Under the pieces are notes generated by a model. The model was not told the DNA's origin. It saw only the letters and a program-made list of their open reading frames with translations, and made no database searches. DNA of 64,000 nt from Ziziphus jujuba (lineage: Eukaryota > Streptophyta > Magnoliopsida > Rosales > Rhamnaceae). The position numbers and the translations under genes were made by a program. Shown here in pieces: positions 28,061-38,548 of the stretch (its first letter is position 1; each line of letters opens with the position of its first letter). The DNA lies in the NCBI RefSeq assembly GCF_031755915.1, contig NC_083388.1:9423001-9487000 (forward strand). Reading direction: 5' to 3'.

Positions 28061-29123
28061 AATTAAAATGATAATATGCTGATATGTGGCATTCATTGTT
28101 CTTCTTTTATATATTATATAAATTTTTTATATTAGTATTATATTTATTATTAATATTACTATTAATACTATATGGGTACCACACACTGAGATGATTAGCA
28201 TCTCATTAGTTTTTCTTTGTTTTTTAAATTCATTCTCCTAGGTTCAGATAGTTAGTAGACAGATCGCTAAACTGCGCACCCTTCCGACTACATCTTTTCG
28301 TTGCTGTATTCTAGTAGAGTGCTTATATCTATCTTTCTATATTGTTATTATTATTTCTTTCGTTTCTGTAATAATTGTGTTTCTTAAAATAACTTCAGAA
28401 TGCTTTGGTCCTAAATTATGGATATGGTGGTCTGTATAATACTAATCATGATTATTAATTATTTTTGCTCTATGTTCCTTTATTTTTTAAGTGTTGCGCA
28501 ATCTTGTCAAAATATTGTAGTAAGGGTGGAGAAATAAAGTGGTTGTACTTTTGGGAGTGTGTTTTTTGTGCAAATATTTTTTGGCGAAAATCTAATCCTA
28601 AGGTAAATATTGTCGGATTTTCTGTAAAATTTTCAATGGGATTTCCTTAAATAAGGCTAGCTTAAGGTTCTAGTAGGGAATGTTGGGAGGGTTTTGACAA
28701 TTGACATCTATTATAAATGATTGGTACAAAGTCTTCATTAGTAACTTCTTAAATAGTTTATTTCAACTCGTGCGTTGCTTTGAATGTGAGTTTTAGTTAC
28801 CACTCGTAAACTAATTGATAAACTAAAGTACCTTAGAATAGTATTTAAGATGTTTCGTAAGAGAACAACCTTTAAAATTGTTAGATTGGCTCCTTTAGAC
28901 TGAGTATAGGTACAATACTTTAGAGCATTCGGCAACCTAAATCACCTCATTTGAAGTTGTTTATGGTTTGCCACTACATTTTGTTCTCTCATACATTTGA
29001 AGAACAACTAAGGTGCAAGAGGTAAATGAGCAACTAAGTGACCATAGCACAATTCTTAAAGAGCTCTTTCAAAATCTAATCTCCGCTCAAGTGTAAATGA
29101 AATCCAGACTAATTAAGGTCAGT

Positions 29124-29305
29124 GTGAGATTGAATTTGAGGTTGAAGACCATGTCTTCTTGAAGTTGCAATCTTATTGCTAATGTGAGATTGAAGTCTAG
29201 GTCATAAAGACGATGTATTCTTGAAGTTACAATCTTATTATTGGCATTAGATTGAATTTTAGGTTGGAAACCATGTCTTCTTGAAGTTACAGTCCTATTG
29301 CTAGC
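29124..29305 (+). repeat. In-gene tandem triplication (~61-bp unit) in the integrase
   Basis: Three copies, at 29124, 29184 and about 29246, each reading approximately GAGATTGAA...CATGTCTTCTTGAAGTT. The unit corresponds to the EVEDHVFLKLQ segment of the integrase C-terminus. Later copies are more diverged and out of frame. Confidence 0.8.
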
Positions 29306-29453
29306 AATTGGTTGTCCAGTCACCAATCATTTAAGCTTTTTTCATGGTTTTTTGAGCCTTTTCGCATTTTAAAACATTTAGAACCAATCTCCTATCATTT
29401 GGAGCTGCCTCATGACTCCAAAATCCACAATATGTTCCATGTTTGTTTGCTCA

Positions 29454-29735
29454 TGTTAAATTACTACTGATCCAAAAAATTTAAACTATTAGGATATAGG
29501 TATATTATGTATATCAAGCTTGTGTCTAACATTTTTCCTCACTTGTAGCCCATTTTGGTCATTATAAGTGTTAATGCATTACAAATTTTAATTCTTTATG
29601 GTAATGTGATAGTAGTGGGACTTGAACTTAGGTTTCTAAGACTTTGAGCTCTGATGCCATGGTAAATTACCATTAATCCAAAAACTCAAGCTATTGTATA
29701 TAGATTTATTATGTATATCAAGCTTGTATCTAACA
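29454..29735 (-). mobile_element. TRIM element (282 bp) inside the chromovirus
   Basis: Terminal direct repeats at 29454-29531 and 29660-29735 share AAATTAC, ATCCAAAAA and ATTATGTATATCAAGCTTGT blocks. In minus orientation each runs TGTTAGA...CA. Next to the right repeat, 29648-29659 reads (minus) TGGCATCAGAGC, one mismatch from the initiator-Met tRNA primer site. Next to the left repeat, the minus strand has a purine tract, GTGAGGAAAAA, ending at 29532. The internal region is about 130 bp with no coding capacity. Flanks GCTCA and GGCTA are not a clean 5-bp duplication. Confidence 0.78.
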
Positions 29736-29999
29736 GGCTAAAAGGTTTGAGGGTCCTATGATAATTGCAGCATCAAGCCTTTTTCTTAAGAGTGAAACTA
29801 CCATTATCATGCCCTAAGTGGAAACTATTCTTGATAAACAAATTGTTCAAAACAGGTGTTACCATCCTGAAAACGAAATTTTGGTGAAGTAGGTCAGAAT
29901 GACGGTAGAAGATGCAACATGGGAAAGCCAATAGTGAGTTGTTAAGTAATACCTTGAATTTTTATTCTTGAGGCTAGGGAAAACTTGAGGATGGAGGAA

Positions 30000-30320
30000 T
30001 GATAGGGCACTTTATTCCAACATCCACATACCCTTGCATGGGCCATGCATGGAGGAGAAACTAAAAGGGTTCTACATGAATGGCTTAGTCAATTATTCCC
30101 TTCCTTTTACTTATTTTCTTTCATGTATTATATGGTTGTTGTGATGTGTCTCCCACATTCATAATGTGTTGGTAGTTCCTAGTTTATGGGTTCTGTCTTT
30201 TATAAACTTATAGTTATACAATGGTTTAGTTATGACAAAAGAATTATCCTAATCTCTATCTATTTTTTCTCTTTCTTCCCTTTCTTCTCACTTATTCCTT
30301 TCTAATAACTAGGTTAGTAA
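30000..30320 (+). mobile_element. 3' LTR (left part) of the chromovirus
   Basis: It begins TGATAGGGCAC directly after the polypurine tract and continues to the hAT insertion. Sequence after 36197 should be its continuation, but I could not place its far end. Confidence 0.6.
30313..30320. repeat. Left 8-bp target-site duplication of the hAT element
   Basis: GTTAGTAA, identical to 36190-36197 on the far side of the element. Confidence 0.9.
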
Positions 30321-30486
30321 TAGGGGTGGACTCGATTCGGATTGGTTCGATTTTGTGGATTTTTTTAAACCGAACCGATAGGTTCGGTTTGGGTTAGATA
30401 CAAAACCGAACCGAACCGACCGTCACATTCAACCCTAACCGAACCGAACCGAACCGAATGATCATTGTTCGATTTGGGTTGGGTTC

Positions 30487-30660
30487 ACGGTTTGGGCCGG
30501 TTCGGGCTTTATGATGGGCTTCGGCCCAAATTTTTTTATTTTTGGTTTAGGCCAGTTTGGGCCTCATGATGAGCTTCACTTTCAGCCTAAATTTTTTTAT
30601 TTTTGGTTTGGGCCGGTTTGGACCTCATGATGGGTTTCGGCCCAAATTTTTTTATTTTTA
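30487..30660. repeat. Three ~58-bp tandem units in the left subterminal region of the hAT element
   Basis: Units starting near 30487, 30544 and 30604, each carrying GGTTTGGGCC...CATGATGGG...CCCAAATTTTTTTATTTTT. Copies differ at several positions. Confidence 0.8.
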
Positions 30661-31328
30661 CTATTTTGAGATATGAATTTTGATACATTGAGCCAAAATT
30701 GTTTAAAATATTTTTTAAACCTTTTTAATTATCAATCTTTAATTATATTATTATTCATGCATTATATTTTAAATTAAATATCTTTTTCAAACTATTATCT
30801 AACTTAAATAATTTTAACATACATTCACCTAAGTAAAAATACTAAATAAACTAACTATTAAGCATCAAATATGTGAAATAATACAACATAAAACTATACA
30901 ACTACAATACAAGTTTATAGCTATCACCTAATTATACAAATACATCATACAACAACAAATAAATTTTCCAACAAGTTTACAACCAATATTAGTTATAAAA
31001 TAGAATACAACCATATTTGATATTTTAAACTTCAAAATTAACTTAGAATTTAATAAACTAACAATACATAAAAATAAAAATTATTTTAAATAGTCTTCTT
31101 CCACACACTTCATTCCACGAGCAACCACCATCAACCACAATCCCATTATCACAATATGCCAAGCAAAGCCATATTCCATTCATCCTTCAACAAGCATTAA
31201 AATTACACATTAAATATTAAATGTAACTAGCAATCAATAAACTTAAGTGCAATTTAGTATATTACTAAAATATTATCTAATTTAAAAAATAATTGGAATT
31301 AACAACAAACTTACCAAGCAATCATAGA

Positions 31329-33643
31329 TCAATTAGATGGAGGTAGATTTTGTTTTGTAACACAAGATGCTCCTAAACAAATTAAAATATAATATTAAAT
31401 TAATCAATAAATACTAAAAAAACGTTGTAAATATTACTAAAAAAATTTAAAAAGCTCTAAAAAACATGATAAAAATAAAATTACAAATAATTAAAAAAAA
31501 TCGTACCTGATTCAATAGAATCATAATATGCAACATCCTCAATTGGTACTTCAACTCTATAATCATATCTCATAGGATTTGATTTCAACCAATTTTGTGA
31601 ACAAATCAAAGCCTCCACTATTTTTGGACCCAATGAACTTCGAAATGCATCAAGAATACGTCCTCCGGTACTAAATGTAGATTCAGATGCTACTATAGAA
31701 ACTGGAATGGCATATACATCTCTTGCAATTTGAGATAAAATTCGATATTTTGTGCAATTATTTTTCCACCTAGCCAAAATATCAAATTTCTCACTCTCCA
31801 CATCCTCACATGGATCAAACAAAAATTTATCAACCTCATTCTTTATTTCCAATACATTTTTCTCCATTTTTCTTTTTTTAAATTGTGATTCTTTCAAACG
31901 CCGACGATCATCTATACTTCCATCATCCATTGAATCCACCATCATCCCACTTTGTTGTGTTTGTATTGATTGATTATCATTAGGATTAGACACTTTAGAA
32001 CTCTTATCCATAGAATCAACTTCTTTATAAAAGTCATAAAGATTATATAAAGTATCTTTCACATCCTTAGTCAAAGATTCAACCATACCACTTTCATAAG
32101 CATCCTAAAAAAGATATGATACATATTCTAGCTTATATCGTGGATCAAGCACAACGGCAATAAGTAACAACTTGTTGACATTTCCAAGTGAACCCCAATA
32201 TTTCTCGAACTTTGTCAACATTTTCTTTGCCATATCGGCCATCAAATGGTTTTGACTATTACTCCATTCAACAAGTGCATTATACATCAAACTCAATTCA
32301 TGAAAACATATATTAGAAGTAACAGTCAAAGAGGCACTAAATTTTAAGGTAATCTCATAAAAAGTAGCAAGAAATTTCACAAAAACCCTTGCACTATCCC
32401 AGTTTTTACTTTGAGGTGGCCCAACTCTCTTCCTTCCAACTTCATCCTCCTCAAAATATCCAAGAAAAAAACCATCATCATCTACCATCCTATCAAAAGC
32501 TTTTTGATACTTCAAAGCCGAATTCAACATCAAATAGGTAGAATTCCACCTAGTAGACACATCCAAAACCACGGTTTCTCTAAATTCCATCTTTTCCTTT
32601 TCTACACATTCTTTAAATTTGGTTAACCTTGAAGGCGATGATCGAACATATCTAATAGCATTACGAATTCCAACAATACTATCATGAATTTCCCTTAATC
32701 CAAATGTCACAATCAAATTTACAATATGTGCAACACAACGAACATGCAAAAACTTACCATCCAAAAATTTCCTTTCCAATAATCTAATCTTTTGTTCACA
32801 AAATTAATAGCCACATCATTTGAAGAAGCATTATCAACCGTTATTGTGAAAACCCTTTCAATACCCCATTCAATTAAACAATTTTCTATAACCTTACCAA
32901 TTGTCTTACCCTTGTGATTTTAGACAATACAAAAATTTATAATTCTCTTATGCAACTTCCAATCATCATCAATGAAATGAGCGGTAAGAGTCATATAATT
33001 GTTATTTTGAATGGAAGTCCATGTATCCATTGTAAGACAAACCCTTTGCTTCCTCAATGAAAACACACTTTTCAAAATTTTTTTCTCATCTAAGTACAAT
33101 TGAAACACATCTCTAGAAATTGTTCTACGAGATGGAGGTTCATACTTAGGGTTCAAAGTATTACAAAACTTTCTAAACCCTTCCCCTTCAACATGGCTAA
33201 ATGGCAACTCGTCTATGATGATCATTTGAGCACATGCAAGCCTACATGCCTCTTTACTAAATGTTGTACTTGTAGACACCAAATTACTATTACTACTATC
33301 GAAAGAAAGAACTTGTTGGTTTTTCTCCACTGTCCTATAGGGTATTTCTTGCATTGGTTCATCAAATGATTCCGTAACGTACTAGTTCCACACCTCTTAG
33401 TATCACATGCATAATCTACCCCACAATATTTACATTTGCATCTAGGATTACTTGGATCACTATCTGGAATTTTGGAATTTTTTCAAAATGTTCCCAAACC
33501 CAAGATGGAGCCCTAGAAGGTTTTCTCTTTTGTGTCTTATAAGATTTATCCGATTTTGAAGGTTGAGACTCAGCTTTCTCTGATTCATTTAGATATTCTT
33601 CCAATTCATTAATATCATACAAATCATTGTGGTCCTCATCCAT
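31329..33643 (-). pseudogene. hAT transposase (BED finger, catalytic core, hATC), broken
   Basis: Resembles plant RICESLEEPER/DAYSLEEPER-type proteins. From ATG 33643: acidic N-terminus; BED finger with CKCKYC and HLMNQC, reached only after a frameshift near 33480 and leaving by another near 33355; core with DTWTSIQNNNYMTLTAHF (first acidic residue), TVDNASSNDVA (second), CVAHIVNL (C-x2-H motif), RWNSTYLML; a C-terminal dimerisation region around YAIPVSIVASESTFSTGGR and LICSQNWL. An in-frame TAA replaces a residue at about 32923, a frameshift lies near 32780, and an in-frame TAG lies at about 32106. A GT donor at 31506 and an AG acceptor before 31372 give a plausible last exon ending at 31329. 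Not expected to make active protein. Confidence 0.88.
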
Positions 33644-34461
33644 CTATAACCTATTAAAAACAAAAAAATCTATTGAAAAACATATAAAAAGAAACAAGAA
33701 AACAAAAAGTATAATAAGATTTCATGCACATCCATGTGAAAAGAATTAGTTTTACTTAATTTACTACATTAAGGTGCTTGCTGTTTTTTTTTTTTTTTTT
33801 TTTTTTGGTTATCGGTTTACTCAAAAAAGGAAAAAAAAAAAAGAAAAAAAAATCTATTGACACATTAGAATTAAATCCTTCAATCGAAAAAAACAAAAAA
33901 AAATGAAAAATAAATTTAGGATCAGTTTTAAAAGATTTAGGAGTAAAGTCCATATCAAATAGAAGAAAAATGTGAAGGGTTTTTAGATGCATATCCGATG
34001 ACACATTTAATGGTTTGATGTTTTGATGTTGTGGATGCAATCAATATGAGATTCACACATTGTTCATAATAACTTCATAGAAATCAAATAACACAAATTT
34101 CACTTCACAATCTCCAAACTTCACAGCAAACAATTTCACAACCTAAGCTTCACTACACTTTCCAAAACTAATTTTCACCTTCCCACTTCTAATGAACTTC
34201 AAATTTCACAAATTGATGCAAAAATAATGAGAAAAAAAGTCTAATAACCTACCTCCAAATTTCTCAACCACCAAAATCAAACGGAACTTGGAATCCTATC
34301 CTTCTTGTTCCTCTCAGGATGCTTTCTAGTTGAGACCAACAGTGAGTAGCTCAGTTAGCTAACAAACCAACCTATGTTGTAAATCTGGATAATTATACAA
34401 ATAATTAAAATCTAAAATGAATTCATATGAAATTAAAGGAGAAAGTTCTCACAATGCATAG

Positions 34462-34493
<32 letters not shown>

Positions 34494-35474
34494 TCTTTCC
34501 TCATATCCAATTAGTTAATTACCAATGAATGTAATCAAAGAGCAAAAATCAAAATTTAAATGATAGCCATTTTCTTATTTAGAACCCAAGTAAGGAAGAA
34601 AAACAACAAATGAAGTTGTTCCTCTATGCAAAAAACATGTGCAAACCATTTTATATCTGAATTTCCCTTACATATTTACTTTAAAAGAAAGAAATATAAA
34701 ACTTTTTATGTCTTTTCTTTCCCTACTAAATAGAAAACAGCATATATATACATATAATCTAAACAAATGTTTAATGATTTGTTGAACTGTATAGACGTCC
34801 ACGGATTGATTGTGTAGGCAGGTGTCATATAATCATTTTGCCCAAAATTGAAATTGAAATGATACATAAGACTCATTAATCGAACAGTGCTCATACAGGT
34901 TAACAGAAAATCAGCTAGAAAGTATGCCAATTTAATTGATTTGCGAGACATTAATACAAAATTTATGCACTAGATGCTATGGTTTATATTAGGCCAACAT
35001 ATAATTGCACTCGAAATGCATTGCAATAGGAAAACTTTCGGAAAAGGCATCGAATGCAGGACAACAACTGCATGATGCCCATAAGTTGAGGAAACAAAGT
35101 TCTGCATGGAAGTCCAATATCTTAAGGTTAAAGAAACATAATATGCTTAATCTAAGAAATCAAATCACCCCAGACTAGACTAAGGCACAAGAAAAACAAA
35201 TATTTGGTAATTGTATGACTGGGAAAGAATCAGGGGCAGAAAAATCCTAATATATATATATATAAAAAAAAAGGTATTTCTTTTCATCATCCGAAATTCT
35301 AAGCAACCAAACAGTCACAACCGCACATTTCCATTTCCAGAATCTCGCACTTTTATTACAAAACACACAAAGATTGAAAAACAAAATCACCGAATGCCTA
35401 CTTTACAAACTGAAAAAAAAAATTTGATTTTGCAATACAAATGCTTCACAAAAAGAAATAAAATTAGGGGTTTT

Positions 35475-35507
<33 letters not shown>

Positions 35508-35739
35508 TCACAGTGATGTTAAGAAACTACCATTGAAGCTCGAATGGTACCCTTCTCTTCAAATACCACTGGCTAGATCTGCGAGAAAGAGAGAGAAACA
35601 AATGAGAAAAAAAAGCATGAAAACAAAACCCTAACAGAGAAGCTGTCCGATTAGTTGTCGATGCCCGACGGTCAACGGTGCCACAGAGAGAGAGAAAGAA
35701 GCAATAATACAATCTGAGATGAGAAATGGCTAACCTTAG

Positions 35740-36000
35740 AAAAGTTCCTGGAGAGGTGGAAAGAGACGAGAGACGAAGGCAGACTGGCAGAGAGCAAGAG
35801 ATTTCCTTTTTAATTTTCAAGCATCCAATTCCTGGAGAAGTGGAAAGAGAGGAGAGATGAAGGCAGACTGGCAAAGAGCAAGAGATTTCCTGAAGGCAGA
35901 CTGGCAGAGAGCAAGAGATTTCGACTGGCAGAGAGCAAGAGATTTTCTTTTTAATTTTCAAGCATCAAATTCCTGGAGAGGTGGAAAGAGACGAGAGACG
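35740..36000. repeat. Duplicated ~84-bp units in the right part of the hAT element
   Basis: The segment CCTGGAGAGGTGGAAAGAGA...GGCAGACTGGCAGAGAGCAA...TTTTTAATTTTCAAGCATC occurs in full twice, with extra partial copies of GACTGGCAGAGAGCAAGAGA in between and the unit start again near 35971. An expanded subterminal array. Confidence 0.8.
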
Positions 36001-36189
36001 ATTGGTATGGGTCGGTTCGGTTTGGGTTGGGTAAATTTTCTACCCACCCGTAACCCGAATCGAAAACCACGGATCCAATGCATCTGTAACCGAACCGACC
36101 CTATTAAGACTTAAAAACCAACCCAAACCGACCCAAATAGTTCGGTTCAGGCGGGTTGGTCGGTCCTAGTCGGGTTTTGCCCAGTCTTA

Positions 36190-36197
36190 GTTAGTAA
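36190..36197. repeat. Right 8-bp target-site duplication of the hAT element
   Basis: GTTAGTAA, identical to 30313-30320. Confidence 0.9.
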
Positions 36198-36950
36198 TAG
36201 CATATTGTCATGTTGCACCCTGAACTATATCTTTTTGCATCCTGAAATACTTTCTCATACATTTTACACCTTAAACTATAAGAAAGCTTACACTGGTAGT
36301 CCTTTTACTTTTTTCTATGAAAATAGTTAACAGAGTTTGCATATGCACTACATTTGAGATTTAAGGCAGGGATAGTTAAGTATTTTTCATTTATTTCCTC
36401 TTTTTATTGTTTTAAATTAGGGATTTAGGAAAGAGGGAAACAGAGGGCATGGTTGATTGCATAGATATTGCATGTGTTAGGGAAGATTGAGTAGGTGGGC
36501 ATGCTTGATTGTCTTCAATTGTTGCATTTATGTATTGCATCATAAATCCCTGCCATTGTTTTCCTCCCTTTTGGGAAAAAAAATTTATAGAATATTTAGT
36601 TTCAACTGTTGATCATGGGGGTTCTTTTTCGTCATGATCCACCAAGGGACCTGCCACTCCTACCACCTCAACATGAAGTTCCATCATTTAATTTCAACCA
36701 TTGATCATGGGGTTCTCTTTCATTGCGATCTATCAAATGGCCCACCTTCATTCTTGAATTGCACCAAACATGGGATAAATAATAAATATATCCAGTCCAT
36801 CCCAACCCAATCCAATTTAGTCATCTTTTTTTATATCCACTCTAATCAAATCCTGTTTGCCAAATGAAACTCTAATGTTCCTCATTTTTCCACCAACAAT
36901 CATCTATTGTTTTTCTTAATTAATAATAGAGATTCCAAAGTATATATAGA
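36198..36950. other. Repeat-like sequence right of the hAT element
   Basis: Presumably starts with the rest of the chromovirus LTR. It contains a duplicated phrase TTGATCATGGGG (about 36609 and 36700). No gene is supported. Confidence 0.35.
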
Positions 36951-36955
36951 GAACG

Positions 36956-37535
36956 TAAGCCAACTCACACTTTACCCAAGTTTACCTTGTCCAGGTCGAA
37001 GTTAGATTCCAATCCAAAACCAATTGGTAATGGGTGGAATAACCTACTTAGGTCCACTTAAGTTAACTTTATATTTCCTACCAATGTAGAACTTTGATTT
37101 GCATTTTCTCAACAATTACCCCAACAAACCAAAGATAGGCCTAAGGGAGATTCCGATCTAAAATTAATTGGTAATGGGTAGAATAGCCCCCACTTAGGTC
37201 CACTTGAGTTATCTTTGTGTTTCCTATCAATGAAGGACTTTGGTTTGTACCACATCGACATGAAATTCCACTAGGGTACCTAATTTCCATTCAATCAATT
37301 AAAGGACCTATCACTATTCAATTCATTGGTCCATATCCACTCGGTAATCTTTTATGGTTCTGATATCACTTAAAAAGAGTGCAAATCAGCTTACTCTCTA
37401 TTCAAGCTCACCTTGTCCAGGCCCAAATGAGGTTTCAACCCAAAACCAGTATATGATGAAGTAGCCCATTTAGGTTTTATGATATACTCTATATGTATTT
37501 CCTACCGATATGGGACTTTATTTTACGTTTTCCAA
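36956..37535 (-). mobile_element. TRIM-like cluster: three related terminal-repeat copies
   Basis: Three diverged copies at about 36956-37110, 37125-37262 and 37375-37535, sharing blocks such as CACCTTGTCCAGG, CCAAAACCA, AATGGGT...TAGCCC and ACTTAGGTCCACTT. Between copies 2 and 3, 37357-37368 reads GTTCTGATATCA, the complement of an initiator-Met primer site with two C-to-T changes, next to copy 3. That fits a miniature LTR element in minus orientation (copy 3, primer site, internal, copy 2) plus an extra solo copy. Confidence 0.55.
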
Positions 37536-38397
37536 ATAGTATAAATGTTGAATGTATGCATGTTGTTATTGTTTATAATATTTATCTAGTTGTTAATATC
37601 GTATTTAGGAGATTTTATGTATATCAGTATAACTAATATATTATTTTTTCTTTTTCTTTTTATTTTGGTAAAGCATAACTACTATATCTGCATATTGTGT
37701 ATTTAAATATTGGTTATTCTTGATAAAGTGAGATTTTCCCAATCACATGTAGGAGCTTTTTTTATCTTTATGTTTTCTCTTCAATGTCCTCGTCCTCTCG
37801 TTCTGCATTTCTTTCATCTGGTTCTTCAATCTTTACCTCATTTTCTATCATCTTAGATTCAAAACCATCCCTCTCTATATTGAAATAGGATGACTAACAT
37901 GTATCTAACAATTACTGAGACACTTAATCTAGAAATCAACTTGTAATTCCCATTATTTACCAAGAAGAATGGTCATTTTCTTTAGCTGAACTTATATATC
38001 AATCTGGTCTGCTAGTTAAGCTTAATTTGCAATGATTGAAAGCTCCATGGCTTTTAATAAAACCAAAAAGTAAAATAATCTATGTTTTTCTTTTAGCAAA
38101 CTTGCTATATATTTTCCATGGCTTCTAAAACCATTTACCCTTGTACTTGATTTCAAAACATAAAACCGAAACGTTGTCAATCATAGTCACCATAATCATG
38201 TCTATCTGGAAAAGTAACCAACCTATTAAGCATATGCGCAACCGACTAGTCACTGTGATGCAAATTTAGAAATTAACACAATAATAGTAATAATGAATAA
38301 CTAATTTGTATTTATGTTTTACTTATTTGTTATTATATCTGGTTGCATATCCTTTATGTTACTAGGATAAGTATTAGTGTGTATATGTATATCTAAT

Positions 38398-38474
38398 TGT
38401 TAGACCTAAATTGTATTAATATCTTTCTTCCATTCAATGAATATGCACTCTTTACATTCACTCTGTTTCTCTCA
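38398..38474 (+). mobile_element. 5' LTR end of the Ty1-copia element
   Basis: The stretch from TGTTAGACCTAAATTG to CTCTGTTTCTCTCA ends in the canonical CA just before the primer site and is repeated at 42409-42482. The true LTR start is probably further left and was not located, because the 3' copy is truncated. Confidence 0.65.
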
Positions 38475-38476
38475 TA

Positions 38477-38488
38477 TGGTATCAGAGC
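38477..38488 (+). other. Primer-binding site (initiator Met tRNA)
   Basis: TGGTATCAGAGC, an exact match to the plant initiator-Met tRNA 3' complement, two bases after the LTR end. Confidence 0.9.
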
Positions 38489-38548
38489 ATCTTAGGCTTT
38501 AACAAGCTTTCTTTTCTATCGTAACTTTTCTTCCTTCTATTCCTCAAT

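Larger units (their letters stand above)
22173..28699 (+). mobile_element. Large (~6.5 kb) LTR, apparently solo, inserted in the chromovirus integrase
   Basis: It begins TCTAACACCACATACC, close to the TGTAACACCC start of many plant gypsy LTRs, and ends GGGTTTTGACA. Both edges abut integrase coding sequence that is contiguous in family order. Flanks are ACCAA (22168-22172) and ATTGA (28700-28704), which could be one 5-bp duplication decayed by transitions. No gag or pol is seen inside. Content: a GC-richer left part with GAGTTGACC motifs (22.2-23.2 kb), a nested hAT-like element, a very AT-rich body with internal tandem repeats (25.0-28.1 kb), and a right part resembling the R/U5 end. LTRs this long are known in Ogre/Tat-type elements. 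A full element reduced by internal deletion is the alternative. Confidence 0.5.
28700..29999 (+). pseudogene. Ty3/gypsy chromovirus integrase C-terminus and chromodomain (broken)
   Basis: Continuation of the integrase split at 22172. Visible pieces: KVFISNF (from about 28721), YLRCFVREQP and PFEVVYGLP (to about 28970), an EVEDHVFLKLQ segment present three times (29124-29305), YHLELPHDSKIHNMFHVCLL (to 29453), then after a TRIM insertion the chromodomain VETILDKQIVQNR...EDATWE at 29818-29935. The gene ends near 29997 with a polypurine tract, AGGATGGAGGAA (29988-29999), abutting the 3' LTR. In-frame stops occur throughout. The chromodomain places it in the chromovirus branch. Confidence 0.8.
30321..36189 (-). 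mobile_element. hAT-superfamily DNA transposon (5,869 bp)
   Basis: Bounded by perfect 8-bp duplications GTTAGTAA, the hAT signature. Ends are TAGGGGTGGACTCG (left) and, on the minus strand, TAAGACTGGGCAAAAC (right): imperfect inverted repeats of the plant TAGGGNTGG type. Both subterminal zones are dense in ACCGA/GGTTCGG motifs in both orientations (30366-30460 and 36011-36175), typical transposase-binding arrays. A minus-strand transposase gene lies at 31329-33643. The intact duplication suggests insertion more recent than its host chromovirus, but the transposase has stops, so it is not autonomous now. Confidence 0.9.

Noticed and set aside
31752..33369. Plus-strand ORFs opposite the hAT transposase
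   Set aside because: Antisense shadows of the minus-strand transposase frames.
37724..37730. TAAAG followed by TG as a possible left edge and target duplication of the copia element (TAAAG also follows 42482)
   Set aside because: A 5-base AT-rich match over about 700 bases is plausible by chance, and the sequence to its right does not look like LTR.
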